Assembly: GCA_021234155.1 (NCBI GenBank)
Contig: JAJEKV010000034.1
Location: 10,243,614-10,307,613, forward strand
DNA length: 64,000 nt
Reading direction: 5' to 3'
DNA from: Isoetes taiwanensis
Taxonomy: Eukaryota; Streptophyta; Lycopodiopsida; Isoetales; Isoetaceae
The notes under the pieces were generated by a model. The model had not been told where the DNA came from and did not search any database. It worked only from the letters and a program-made list of their open reading frames with translations. A program made the position numbers and the translations under genes. Positions 11,421-22,072 of this stretch are shown one piece after another (position 1 is the first letter of the stretch; the number at the start of each line of letters is the position of its first letter).

Positions 11421-12374
11421 TAATATTATATACCTTATATTAACAATGTTCAAAACAAAAATGACAACATAATAAGAAAATATAGTGAATGTAAAAGAAT
11501 AAAGTTTGTAATAAAAAATAGACTTATAATGCATGTTTGATAAAAAATTATCAATTATACAGATAAAACTAATAAAACATTATTCAATATTTGATGATAA
11601 GATCCAGCTACTTTATTATAAGTAACAATGATAAAAAGATATAGTAAATAATAATACCACAATTTTTTTTTCTACTTTTATAAGTGCCAAATTCATCCAA
11701 AACTATTTCTACTATGTTAATAAATACAAACCAATAAATGATACACAATAAACAGATAAGGAAAATTTTCTTAATAGTTTTTTAAGTTTAAAAAAATCCA
11801 ATAAAGTTATTAGCTCCACTTACTGTATACACATTTGCACATAAATTAGTTAAAATTCATGTGTTATTCATACAATTTAAGATTTTACTTTAAAGATCTT
11901 TAAGAAATAAATTTTCTTCATTTCAAAATAGAATTTGTTGAGCAAGGATGTTATTGTGTATTTTGATTAAAAGTTAATTGCTACTCTCTATTCTGTTGTT
12001 CTATACGTAACAAAGCCTAATAATGGATTGTAATTATAGAGTCATGTGATCTATTTTACGATTTTCCATTTATTGACCATACAATAGCGCTTGGGAATTA
12101 AGGTATATAATGCATGTCTCACATAACATTGAGTGGATTGATATTCACTTGGTAGGTCATATCTGTTGCAGTTTCTTGATTTGAATTAACAATATGAGAA
12201 AGAAACATATGACTCATATAATAATTACACTATCAAATATATAAAGAGGACTGTTTTCTTGTTTTATTCGCGCTTCTGCAATAGAGATATCAATTCTTCT
12301 CTACTTCTGATTGCATGCCATGCTTCAAATGAAGATGATTTTCGCACAAATTACGTACACCAAAGCCCAAAAAT
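11421..12374. other. Very AT-rich intergenic
   Basis: No gene, RNA or element end recognised. Confidence 0.45.
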
Positions 12375-12657
12375 ATCAGGTGATAACTTTGAAGTTTTTG
12401 TGTTTTGTAATCCTTAACACTTACGAGTCTTTGGGTGCATTTTATAGGTGAAGCAGATGCTATAATAGTTAAGGAATTTTATACGAGGGTATCCAATTTG
12501 TTAAAGTGTAATTTTCATATACTAAGAACACTAAAAACATTAGGTGATAACTTTTGATTTTTTTTTTTTGTTTCGTGTTTCCGTGGATATTCAATTCAAT
12601 TCAGTTTATTCACCAATCTTTGGGTGCATTTGACAAATGATGCAGATGCTATAGTAG
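12375..12657. repeat. Direct tandem duplication interrupted by a hAT element
   Basis: A block of roughly 170 bp starting AGGTGATAACTTT (about 12378) and containing TTTGGGTGCATTT and GCAGATGCTATA is repeated from about 12541. The second unit is split at its TATAGTAG by the hAT element; its remainder (TTGAGGAATTT...) continues at 13788. The duplication is therefore older than the hAT insertion. Confidence 0.75.
12650..12657. repeat. hAT target-site duplication, left copy
   Basis: TATAGTAG, identical to 13780-13787; 8 bp is the hallmark of hAT insertion. Confidence 0.92.
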
Positions 12658-12676
12658 CAGTGTTAAAATTTGACGG
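12658..12676 (+). repeat. hAT left terminal inverted repeat
   Basis: CAGTGTTAAAATTTGACGG; perfect complement of 13761-13779. Confidence 0.95.
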
Positions 12677-12789
12677 TTTTCTAATGACAGGCAAAATAAT
12701 TTTATGCCTTTCGCATGACAGAAAGTTCTCAAATTCCAACCTTTAAAATGCCGGACAAAATTTTAAAATGACAGAATCCAAGTTTTTAG

Positions 12790-13260
12790 TCAAAAAACAT
12801 AGAAAAAATACCCATTTGTATTACTTGCATTATAACTCAAAAAAGAGTACATAAATGGATCAAATAACGAGTGGCATCTCCTGTCTTTTGTTGTATACCA
12901 ATCCTTAAAACACGCTTGCCAATCTATAGATTCAAATGGTTCATCACACAATGAGACCAACATTGTTGCATCAAGTGTCTCTAGTTTCATATGAGTTCTT
13001 GTAACACTCTTGATAGCATTTTGGCGAGAAAAACCTCGCTCACGACTTGTTGTGTTTCCAAGAATGACCATGCAACATTGCCATAAATTCATTAGGGCCG
13101 GAAAACTGTTCCACCAGCTATCAAAACTTCCATTTTCATCTCTACAAATAGACCAAGCCACCATCATACCTTTATTCTTCATAACCCTATAAATTATCCC
13201 AACAAAGTCTTCTCTCTCACTTAAACATCGTAGCCGATCAACCTTTGAAGCAAACTTCAA
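12790..13260 (-). pseudogene. hAT transposase C-terminal dimerisation domain remnant
   Basis: A 156-codon open frame on the minus strand carries the hAT C-terminal signature: FPALMNLWQCCMVILGNTTS, then RERGFSRQNAIKS, then RTHMKLETLDATMLVSL. In hAT transposases the (S)SERxFS block and the following R..L....L..L helix form the dimer interface. The DDE catalytic core and BED zinc finger are missing, so the fragment cannot cut DNA. Family members have 600-800 residues. The rest of the frame continues into a short unrelated tail. Confidence 0.82.
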
Positions 13261-13760
13261 AAGTAAAGTTTCCAGCCATTCTGTAGTTTGTTTATCTCAA
13301 TTCGGCGGCGCACAGTAGCTCGGCTGTTTCCCAAATTCCCAATTTTCCCCGCCAAAAAAAACCGTGTATAAAGCAAAATACAAAAAGTGTTCAATTTTGT
13401 TGGATATACTCAATGGTTGGCAAATTGCATTGGCGCCGAGTTAAATTTGACGTTGCAAGCATATTAATTATTATAGTAACCATTACCGAAACCATTGGCA
13501 TTCCTAACTAAGTATTTTTATTTATGGTGATATATGTAGAAAATACAAGCATAAACCATATTACATTAAATATATTATATGGATGAACTATAAGAAAAAA
13601 TGACAGGCAAATCTACATTTTTAGCCTTTCAAATGACGTGTAAATATTTGTCTTGACTTTCCGATGACGGGCATTTAACTATTTGATGCCCGTCATATGC
13701 AGGGAAAAAAAAATTTCTGCCCGTTTTGACGGGCAAAATAGCCAAAAACGGGCATGAAAG

Positions 13761-13779
13761 CCGTCAAATTTTAACACTG
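13761..13779 (-). repeat. hAT right terminal inverted repeat
   Basis: CCGTCAAATTTTAACACTG, complement of the left end; directly followed by the second TATAGTAG (13780-13787). Confidence 0.95.
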
Positions 13780-13787
13780 TATAGTAG

Positions 13788-15193
13788 TTGAGGAATTTAT
13801 TAGAAGATATCCCATCCATTCAAGAGCATTCTTCATATACCAATTATTATTTATGGACACCAATTTCGTCCACCCACACGTATGCATTCCCCTCCTAGTC
13901 AATCTTTACCTCTAACCTCATCCCCACCCTCGCCTGAAGCCAGTCCATTATTAACATATGCAGTATCATCATCAAACATTCAAAGCATAAGCTGCAGCTA
14001 TATCAAGCCAAAAAATGGGGTTGCTGGCCTACCTAGTAGAAGAAGGGGGGAGCTTGGTCACCTGGGTGGATCATGATCGGATGCGTCGTCGATATGTGGC
14101 ACTCTAGCTGGCAATGAATGCCCTGGTGGTCCATATGGCCCTGCCTAGAGGCCCTGGTGGTTCAAGTGGCGATGGAAACTATTCTTAGTATAACAACAAG
14201 TACCAAAAGGTTTTTTCCATGATGGATTTTTTAATCCTCTAGTAATGACAATAATTGTACTAATCACAACATATATAAAGTAGACTTACAATTTTAATAA
14301 GCGCTCAATCATTATTCATTTATTTTAGGATTATGTCTGGTCCAAAATAGTGCCAAATAAGCATTATCTTTAAGGCATCTAGCATTTTTTAAAAACTTTT
14401 TTTTTTATTTAAAAAATCATAGTGTATGTTGCATTTTCATTATATTTTTTCATTTGTTTCAAATAAGGCTAAAAATGACCTGTTTATTTGAAATTAACAA
14501 CAACAGATCATGTTGCATTATAACAACAGATATACATGAAATAACAATTTTTGTTTTTACATCCATATTGAAAATCATCACTCCCTGTATAGAAATGAGT
14601 AAATATTAGAACATGGTCAGCATGAAAAACCATGAATATGATCACCACGATCCACCAAAGTCATAATATTTTAGACAAACAAAGCTAACTATCTCGACAA
14701 AACAGTGAAAATAATATCCTCCAAAAGGCTTTACAAGGAACAGTTTTAGAAAATGCACTAAAGTGAAAACGCGCTTGACGCAATTTTCCAAGTTGTGGGT
14801 AGTCCAAAACAATAAAGTATATCTCTAAAATGTTAGAAAAGCAACATTTTATAAAAATAATTTAGACTTGAATCACACATGGAGCGACTTTCCAAGCTGC
14901 CATAGTTCAAAACAGTAAGTGTATGTTCTCCATGAAGTACTTAAACCACAATATTCTTCTGCCATGACTATCAGCATGTAAATGGGCACCACATTTGACA
15001 CCCTTATAGATGCAGCAATGGATTGAGTGACAATAGATTATGCATTTGTGCATAAAAATTCTGAGCTACAACCTCCAACAAAATGGCCAGCAACTAAATA
15101 TGTTACTCAACTCATTCCCTGCTATGCAGCTTAATCTTCTTGCTATGATTCTTGTTTCCTTTTACTCTTAAATAGAAGACAGAAAGAGCACAA
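13788..15193. other. Intergenic, nothing recognised
   Basis: Starts with the remainder of the duplicated block split by the hAT element; then AT-rich noncoding sequence. A 64-codon Ser/Pro-rich frame at 13882-14076 has no family resemblance and is not called. Confidence 0.4.
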
Positions 15194-15665
15194 CACTACA
15201 AGAGGATAGGATTTTTGCATCAAAGCTTGCGTCACTACCTTTTAAGGTTTGTCAGATTTGTGTCAAAAGCTTGAAAGTGACACAAATTAATTTGATTGTG
15301 TCAGAACTTGTGTCAATATAGTTGTGTCAAGAGCAATGTCATTTTTGTCACATATTTGTGTCTTTATTACTTTTTGGTTAGCATTTGTAATAATAATTAC
15401 ATCATGTATTGTGAAAAGATTGTGACATGATTTAAATCAAGCATAGCAATAGGTTTGTGTCCATTATAACATCAGTAGTTCTAAAGTTTTGGGTCGTTTT
15501 TTGTGATGCTTTTATGTCATACTTTATGATAACTTCCTGTCATCGTTTGTAAAATGTTTCTTTCATTTTATAGCGTCAAACGTATTGGGGATTTTATATT
15601 TATTCTCTGTTATGTGTTGTGACACTTGCGTCTCGTCATTGCGTCAAAAAAGCATCATTGTAGTA
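15194..15665 (+). mobile_element. CACTA-like non-autonomous element or CACTA end
   Basis: Begins CACTACAAGAGGATAGGA and ends with ATTGTAGTA, an imperfect inverted partner (the CACTA family needs TTGTAGTG). Between them GTGTCA/TGACAC words recur many times in both orientations, as expected for the subterminal transposase-binding repeats of En/Spm-CACTA elements. A matching 3-bp target duplication was not found, so this could instead be only the terminus of a larger CACTA element that includes the DUF4216 fragment at 16183-17165. Confidence 0.55.
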
Positions 15666-16182
15666 GCATTTTAAAGTAGAAATACATAGACATCTTGATG
15701 CAATAAGGGCTAAGTTTGACACAAAAGTGCCACTAGCTAGTATGAGGAAAACAACCTTGCAAATAAGCATTTCATAATATTCAATCAGATTGGCATGGTT
15801 TTTGATGATAATCTGCTAAATGTATGAATAACATTGGAAGTATTGCAGAAACATCATATCCAATATTTATATGTGTCATGTATGTTCTTAGGTCCTATAT
15901 GACAAATCAAATTGCAAGAAACACAAGTTAGAACAAATTGCACGAAAAGCAAGTTAGAGCAAACGTTTACAAAATATTTAACATAAATTGTCATAAAGCA
16001 TTGAATTGGTCTTCAATATCACGCTCAATGTCGTCCAACTCATCATCATCCAAACGCAAGCATAAATTTGTATGCAAACCAAAACGTGAACCAATGCTTG
16101 GAACTTCTTCATCTTCAATATAGTCATCGCCAATGCCATCGTCACTTAGTTGCCCACCACTTCCAACCTCATCTCGTGCAGA
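15666..16182. other. Noncoding stretch next to CACTA gene remnant
   Basis: No recognised gene. Near 15915-15955 a short phrase (AAGTTAGARCAAA) occurs twice. Confidence 0.35.
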
Positions 16183-16764
16183 TCATCTCATTGGAGATGG
16201 AATAATGAAATCCATATCTCCTTCATTGATGTCATCATTAACATCTGATCCTTGAGGTAATGCATCATTTATACCTTCATTATGCCATATAGGTGTAATA
16301 TGGCCTTCAATAGTATCAACTTCCCTTTCTATTACGGGTGTAAAGTCTTCTGCTATTTGCTCCGATTGCCGATCCTCATCATCAGACATTGGCTCAATGT
16401 TGTCTTCTGTTGCAAAAATTCCAATCACACGACGGGATCTAGGATGAGAATGTATAACGATCCACCAATCATTATTGTCAAAATCTTGATGAAAGAAGAC
16501 TTGCACAACTTGATTTGGAAATACAAATGGCTCATCCATATCTGCTAGCACTTTTGTCGAGTCAATCTCCATAAATCCAGAAGCATGTATTTTTATCATT
16601 CTTCCACGACCTTTATAAACAACTTTGAACCACTTTGCTTTCAAGACACTTACTCGAAATGCCCGATAGTTTAACTCAATAATATTGGATATTGGTTCTA
16701 ACATAGCATAATTCACCATCAATAAGGTTACGATCTCTACTACTTGCTTGACTTTTTTGTTCAA
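16183..16764 (-). pseudogene. CACTA-associated DUF4216 protein fragment
   Basis: The minus-strand frame (about 193 codons) reads IIELNYRAFRVSVLKAKWF, then GFMEIDSTKVL, then DEPFVFPNQVVQVFFHQDF and DWWIVIHSHPR. These match the DUF4216 domain (IIELxYxx....LFKCxWFD...; EPFxLAxQVxQVFYVxD), a part of plant En/Spm-CACTA transposon proteins downstream of the transposase. It is followed by an acidic tail rich in Asp/Glu. The N-terminal transposase (Tnp2) is absent. Another scrap of the same kind lies just upstream on this strand. Confidence 0.75.
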
Positions 16765-16864
16765 AGCGTGTCATGATTCCAGAGTCAAAAGCAACTCTAT
16801 GTTTATCAACGTTACTAATATAAAAGTGTTCTCCATAAGCCCACATGGATGTATAAAATTGTGC

Positions 16865-17165
16865 CTAAATAACAAAATTATAATTACTAAAATCAAGTTT
16901 CCCAAACCTATTATATTTTCCAATTCTTAACTCCAAAAGCAATAATATACTGATGAATTTTACATGAAAGAAAAGGAATACTTTCATTACATACTTTTCT
17001 ATTGCATCCAATAGCAATCTCATAATCATCATCTGGAACGACTTGTCCACTATCTCTTGCTTCATCCATACGAGCTAATAATCAATCATTGGTCATGGTC
17101 TCTGCCAAAGCACATTGTCTGTGTGAGCCATTCCTTCGAGCTTCTTCCTTTGCAATCTCGTACAT
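16865..17165 (-). pseudogene. CACTA transposase-family scrap
   Basis: On the minus strand, fragments MYEIAKEEARRNGSH and DDDYEIAIGC in broken frames resemble the Transposase_24 (Ptta/En/Spm) region that accompanies plant CACTA elements. It lies directly upstream of and on the same strand as the DUF4216 fragment. Heavily decayed, and the match rests on short blocks. Confidence 0.4.
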
Positions 17166-18462
17166 CTCTCGCCAAGGTTGCAAGGGTGTTATTTGATGTT
17201 TTGATGATTATATAGAAGTTGTGGATGGGATGCATAAAGACTAGTTGAAAATGTAGTTATGGCTTTAGATTTTGGGACAGTTTCAAAGGTGGAATAAAAT
17301 ATCACACATTTTTATCTGCTTTTGATTATCCTACCACATACAGAGGTTCAAATTCCCCAAGCATCGATGTAAGCATTGCAGTTACTTCAACTTTCACGTT
17401 TAACTTCAACTTTCACGTCTAGAACTGGCATTGTTCCACCTTAACCATATTCGGTAGAGAGAAATGTTCGCGGTGGCCTTGGACGCAGCAATAAATTTCT
17501 TGTATATTTAATTGAGGTTTAATGATGGTAACATCTCATTCTCACTAGGTATGTCGATAAAACTCTCCATTTTGAGTATTTTGAGTATGTGTTGGGTGGT
17601 AGGTAAGCCCATATCTAGCATCAACGTGGTCCAAGAATGGAGGTTCTTGTATATCTAGCATTAGTTTGTCCAAGAATAGGGGTTCTTGATGTGATGGAGA
17701 TGATAAGAGAAAGAAGCATTAGTCATTCTTTCAGAGCCATGTATTGATAATATGTTAATGGCTCATGTTTTAATATGTTTTTTGGTCCATTGGGTCCTGG
17801 CATATTCCTACAAATATGCTAGATCAGTGTCCAGACATATACACCTCAGACCCAAGTATTTAAAAATGCTCCCCATACAACAAATAATACGATGAAAATA
17901 CATGTTAAAAAGAAGAATACATGGCCCTAGATCATTGCAAGTACACTTGACATAGCCATGCATCTGAGAAGAAATCCAAATCTAACTGTGCTAAATTACT
18001 TGTAGGCATATACGACCATATGCTATGCACCTTAAATACCAAGTCTCTTAGCTACAAGGTGCTAAGTTACTTGTAGACATATACCTCTTGCTATGCAATA
18101 ACCTCTTTTACACCCACCCACTTGCTAAGTCACTTATACATGAATTCGTAAATAGAATAGAATATAATAGAATAGCATAGCATAGCGACATATGCCGTTT
18201 ATAGTACATATGAATTCCTAAGCCTCATTAGAATTCTAGAAAGGTATTATGTTTGCAAATAAGAGTGTATGCATATTGGCATGCAATAGATATGTTTTGA
18301 GAAGATAGTCTGGCCATTTTGCTGATGTATAAGCAAGAGAATACTAATACGATCTCTCCTTGATAAATTATGCAATCTGTCATAACTAATCTCATATCTT
18401 GAGAACATGCCCATGTAGATTTGAACTACATTATGGAAGATCCAAGTACATCATATGGTATA
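17166..18462. other. Intergenic with short local duplications
   Basis: Two-copy phrases are visible: ATCTAGCAT...TCCAAGAAT at about 17611 and 17652, and CTACTTGTAGRCATATA-type sequence at about 17996 and 18065. A degenerate AATAG/CATAG pentamer tract lies at 18151-18185. No gene was recognised. Confidence 0.5.
18151..18185. repeat. Degenerate AATAG/CATAG pentanucleotide tract
   Basis: About seven pentamers with small changes. Confidence 0.75.
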
Positions 18463-18860
18463 CTATACTTCCACACTTGGAGTGTGCATACCATCACTAA
18501 GTGCAGCTAGTTCTTTATCAATGCATGACACAAACACATCTATTCCAGCTTCACATCGAAGAATGTCAGGACGCCTTTATAGCCAACAATGCCTGGTCTT
18601 ACTGCAACAGGTTTGCCCCAACCAAACTCCATCTCATACACTGCAAAATTAGGAGAACTCAAGGTCCCAAACCAGTGCTGCAGTTCTAAATTGGAAGGCA
18701 CAAGAATCACATTTCCTTAATTTTCAAAATTCTCCATCACCATTTTCACATCTGCCACTGTGGCCAACTTTACAGATTCTTCCAAAAGCTTCACAGCATA
18801 AGAAAGTCCATTTTTTAGAAGTGTTGGATCCAGACAACTTAAGGAAACCAAATCCTTAGC
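18463..18860 (-). pseudogene. BAHD acyltransferase C-terminal exon
   Basis: The minus strand encodes the C-terminal ~125 residues of a BAHD (HCT-like) acyltransferase, cytosolic enzymes that transfer acyl groups from CoA to alcohols or amines. Visible in order: AKDLVSLSCLDPTLLKNGLS, LLEESVKLATVADVKMVMEN, VPSNLELQHWFGTL, then the family's structural DFGWG motif as EFGWGKPVAVRPG, then after a frame change EAGIDVFVSC and ELAALSDGMHTPSVEV with a stop at 18463-18465. One internal stop and one frameshift are present. The N-terminal half with the HxxxD catalytic motif is missing; upstream the sequence runs into copia material. The left edge of the large duplication (18648) lies inside it. Confidence 0.8.
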
Positions 18861-19372
18861 AAAGATGTCTTATGACTACAACTTAAAATATAACACACTT
18901 ATGAATAAAGATTTCAAAGATCATTAAATCTTAAGCATGTAATCATATCAAAATTTCAACAACTAGATCAAGTTCTTCTCCCTTGCAAAGGAAGCCACAT
19001 TATGGTCAATAATTCCTTGCACCTTGATCTTCAATGAAAATAAACTTCCCCTAGATTATATCTTACTATAACCATTAAAATTCAACTTCTAGTACTGTAG
19101 CAAGTCACTGTAGCAGAAGGATTGACCATGTTCCTGTAGCAGCATTGACCAAATTCAATCGACCATGGTTGAGGCGAATCTATGCATCATAGGATCCGAA
19201 TACTTCTTCAATGCTCTGCTACAGCTTATAATAGTACAATCCGGCGGTTAAGCATTGCCGGATTAACTTTCTTTTCCCAGCATTTTTCTCCATCGAATTA
19301 TCCCACAGACGTTTCTTTCAAATTCAATATTTGAGTTTGACACCTCGAATATTCAATGTAACTTAACCTTCA

Positions 19373-20160
19373 ACATCCGTGGTGCCCTTTAAATATCTTA
19401 AAACACGTTTGGCAGCAATCCAATGATCTTTTCCTGGATCATTGTTATATCTACTGAGCATGTTTACACTATGAGCAATATCTGGCCTTGTGCAGTTAGC
19501 AATATAGGCCAAGCAACCTGTCAAGGATCTATAAGGAATCTTCTCCATAGCTTTTCTCTCCTCATCATTTTTAGGACACATGTCAAGAGAAAGTTTACAT
19601 CCTGGCACAGCAGAAGTTTTGCTAATATTACACTCTTTCATTTTGAATTTTTCAAGCATACCTCTGATCTACTCCTTTTGAATTAAAATAATGGTACCTT
19701 CATCCCTATTTCTTGACACCTCAATTCCTAAAAACTTGGTCAGTTCTCCAAGATCTGACATTTCAAATCTGCTTTTTAATAATCTTTTGCACATCAACAA
19801 ACATTTAGTACCTTTGGCTACCATAATGTTATCATCAACATATAAGGCAATAATACACCAACCTCCTTGACATTCAAATTTGTCTAAATTCCCATCATTT
19901 AATAGCTTAAAAATCCCTGTTCAACCAGAAAAGATAAGATAAGATAAGATAAGATAAGATGAATTTTTACCATTCTCTGGGAGACTGCCTTAAGCTCATA
20001 TCCTGGTGCTTGTTTCATGAAAATTTCCTCATCTAATTTTGCATTCAAGAAGGCGGTCTTTACATCCATGTGATGCACTTCTAGATCCCATGCATTTGCC
20101 AAAGCCAATAGCATTCTGACACTATTCATTTTGACTAAAGGAGAAAATGTTTCATCAAAA
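19373..20160 (-). pseudogene. copia reverse transcriptase fragment with pentamer tract
   Basis: Minus-strand blocks from the RVT_2 domain appear in order: DFDETFSPLVKMNSVRMLLA, EVHHMDVKTAFLNAKLDEEI, APGYE, LVEQGF, then the YVDDN region in another frame, and later [16 protein letters not shown]. Between APGYE and LVEQGF the normal sequence is lost and an (AAGAT)6 tract (19931-19960) takes the place of a few codons. Several stops break it. It is closely related to the better copy at 20881-22072 but the RNase H part is missing, replaced by the LTR-like block at 19375. Confidence 0.85.
19931..19960. repeat. (AAGAT)6 tract inside copia RT
   Basis: Six perfect units, at the exact place where the related copy near 21945-21960 has ordinary coding sequence. 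Confidence 0.93.
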
Positions 20161-20173
20161 TCCTTAGCAAAGA

Positions 20174-20872
20174 TGTCTTATGACTACAACTTAAAATATA
20201 ACACACTTATGAATAAAGATTTCAAAGATCATTTAATCTTAAGCATGTAATCATATCAAAATTTCAACAACTAGATCAAGTTCTTCTCCCTTGCAAAGGA
20301 AGCCACATTATGGTCAATAATTCCTTGCACCTTGATCTTCAATGAAAATAAACTTTCCCTAGATTATATCTTACTATAACCATTAAAATTCAACTTCTAG
20401 TCACTGTAGCAGAAGGATTGACCATGTTCCTGTAGCAGCATTGACCAAATTCAATCGACCATGGTTGAGACGAATCTATGCATCATAGGATCCGAATACT
20501 TCTTCAATGCTCTGCTACAGCTTATAATAGTACAATCCGGCGGTTAAGCATTGCCGGATTAACTTTCTTTTTCCAGCATTTTTCTCCATCGAATTATCCC
20601 ACAGACGTTTCTTTCAAATTCAATATTCGAGTTTGACACCTCGAATATTCAATGTAACCTAACCTTCAACATTTAACTATTCAACCTTTACAATATTTAG
20701 CCATGGTTTCACCATTAACATTTCAACAACTTTCATAAGCCTTAAGCCTTGCAATGATACTCTTTTGATCTTGTAGCTTCTACTAACAAGTGTACAACCT
20801 TCATTGTGGATTTCTTTGACTGCAACAACTTGGAACATTTCTTATAATGTGATATGACTAATATTTTCAACA
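20174..20872 (-). repeat. Probable copia LTR
   Basis: On the minus strand it starts TGTTGAAAATATTAG directly after a polypurine tract and could end at ...CATAAGACA (20174), about 699 bp, with TG/CA ends. The inner end is inferred only from the CA dinucleotide and from the repeat at 18866; no primer binding site follows it. Confidence 0.55.
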
Positions 20873-20887
20873 CTTCCCCTTCATGTC
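20873..20887 (-). promoter_or_regulatory. copia polypurine tract
   Basis: Minus strand GACATGAAGGGGAAG between the pol stop codon (20881-20883) and the LTR start; primes plus-strand DNA synthesis. Confidence 0.7.
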
Positions 20888-22072
20888 ATATCTGCACCTG
20901 TAAACATGATTTGTTGTCTGAGTTCAGTGAATCTTTTCTCTGCTAAAACCTTTGTCAAAATATCTGCCACCTGTTTATCTGTATTAATGTAGTTGACCTA
21001 AATCAACCCTTTGCATACAGCATCTCTAATGAAATGCATCTCTAGTTCTATATGTTTTGATCTTTCATGCATTACTGGGTTTTTAGTCATGGCTATGCAG
21101 CTTGTGCTATCACATAGCATCTCACTAGATTTTGGTTGCTCAACTCCAAGCTCTATTATTAATCTCCTTTCCCAGATTAGTTCCTTTGTACATAATGTGG
21201 CTGAGGCATACTCAGCTTCTGCAGTTGACAATGCTATGGATGATTGTTTTTTGCATTTCCAAGCTAGAAGACCTCCTCCAAGCATCATAAGGTACCCTGA
21301 TGTAGACTTCCTTGGATCCAAATCCCCTGCCCAGCCAGCATCACAATAAGCAGTTAATATCAAGTTTTTTGAATTGTATGAAACTCCCATATCCGTGGTG
21401 TCCTTTAAATATCTTAAAACACGTTTGGCAGCAATCCAATGATCTTTTCCTGGATCATTGTTATATCTACTGAGCATGTTTACACTATGAGCAATATCTG
21501 GCCTTGTGCAGTTAGCAATATAGGCCAAGCAACCTGTCAAGGATCTATAAGGAATCTCCTCCATAGATTTTCTCTCCTCATCATTTTTAGAACACATGTC
21601 AAGAGAAAGTTTGCATCCTGGCACAACAGGAGTTTTGCTAATATTACACTCTTTCATTTTGAATTTTTCAAGCATACCTCTGATCTGCTCCTTTTGAGTT
21701 AAAATAATGGTACCTTCATCACTATTTCTTGACACCTCAATTCCTAGAAACTTGGTCAGTTCTCCAAGATCTGACATTTCAAATCTGCTTTTTAATAATC
21801 TTTTGCACATCAACAAACATTTAGTACCTTTGGCTACCATAATGTTATCATCAACATATAAGGCAATAATACACCAACCTCCTTGACATTCAAATTTGTA
21901 TAAATTCCCATCATTTAATAGCTTAACAAATCCCTGTTCAACCAGAAAAGCATCCATGCATTTATACCATTCTCTGGGAGACTGTCTGTCTTAAGCCATA
22001 AACTGCTCTTTTTAATTTCCAGACCTTATCTTCCCCTTGCTCATATCCTGGTGCTTGTTTCATGAAAATTTC
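20881..22072 (-). pseudogene. copia reverse transcriptase and RNase H, C-terminal half of pol
   Basis: The longest clean frame (21957-20998, 319 codons) holds the catalytic ALYVDDNIMVA block, SDLGELTKFLGIEV, the connection region [16 protein letters not shown], and the Ty1-type RNase H with AYCDAGWAGD, KSTSGYLMMLGG, SSIALSTAEAEY and HIELEMHFIRDAV. One stop after KGLI interrupts the final tail, which ends MFTGADMT at 20881. Upstream (21960-22072) the frame shifts through AVYGL and APGYE-type blocks and is then cut by a LINE insertion. Among the best-preserved retroelement coding sequence in the window. Confidence 0.93.

Larger units (their letters stand above)
12658..13779 (-). mobile_element. 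hAT DNA transposon, 1,122 bp, deletion derivative
   Basis: Perfect 19-bp terminal inverted repeats (CAGTGTTAAAATTTGACGG at 12658-12676 and its complement at 13761-13779) are flanked by a perfect 8-bp duplication TATAGTAG. Subterminal sequence contains repeated TGACAGGCAAA/TGACGGGCAAA motifs, likely transposase-binding sites. Inside, only the C-terminal part of a hAT transposase is left, so the element is non-autonomous. Strand follows the transposase remnant. Identical ends and target duplications indicate a fairly recent insertion. Confidence 0.93.
18861..22072 (-). mobile_element. Rearranged Ty1/copia retrotransposon pieces
   Basis: Order along the plus strand: an LTR-like block (18866-19375), a reverse transcriptase piece (19373-20160), a second LTR-like block (20174-20872), polypurine tract, then RNase H plus reverse transcriptase (20881-22072), all reading on the minus strand. 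The two LTR-like blocks share about 500 nearly identical bases. The arrangement needs internal deletion and unequal recombination or nested insertion. Gag, protease and integrase are not seen. Confidence 0.8.

Noticed and set aside
12790-13260. Possible host gene with a hAT-like domain (domesticated transposase)
   Set aside because: It lies between perfect hAT ends and target duplications and lacks the catalytic core, so it is an element remnant.
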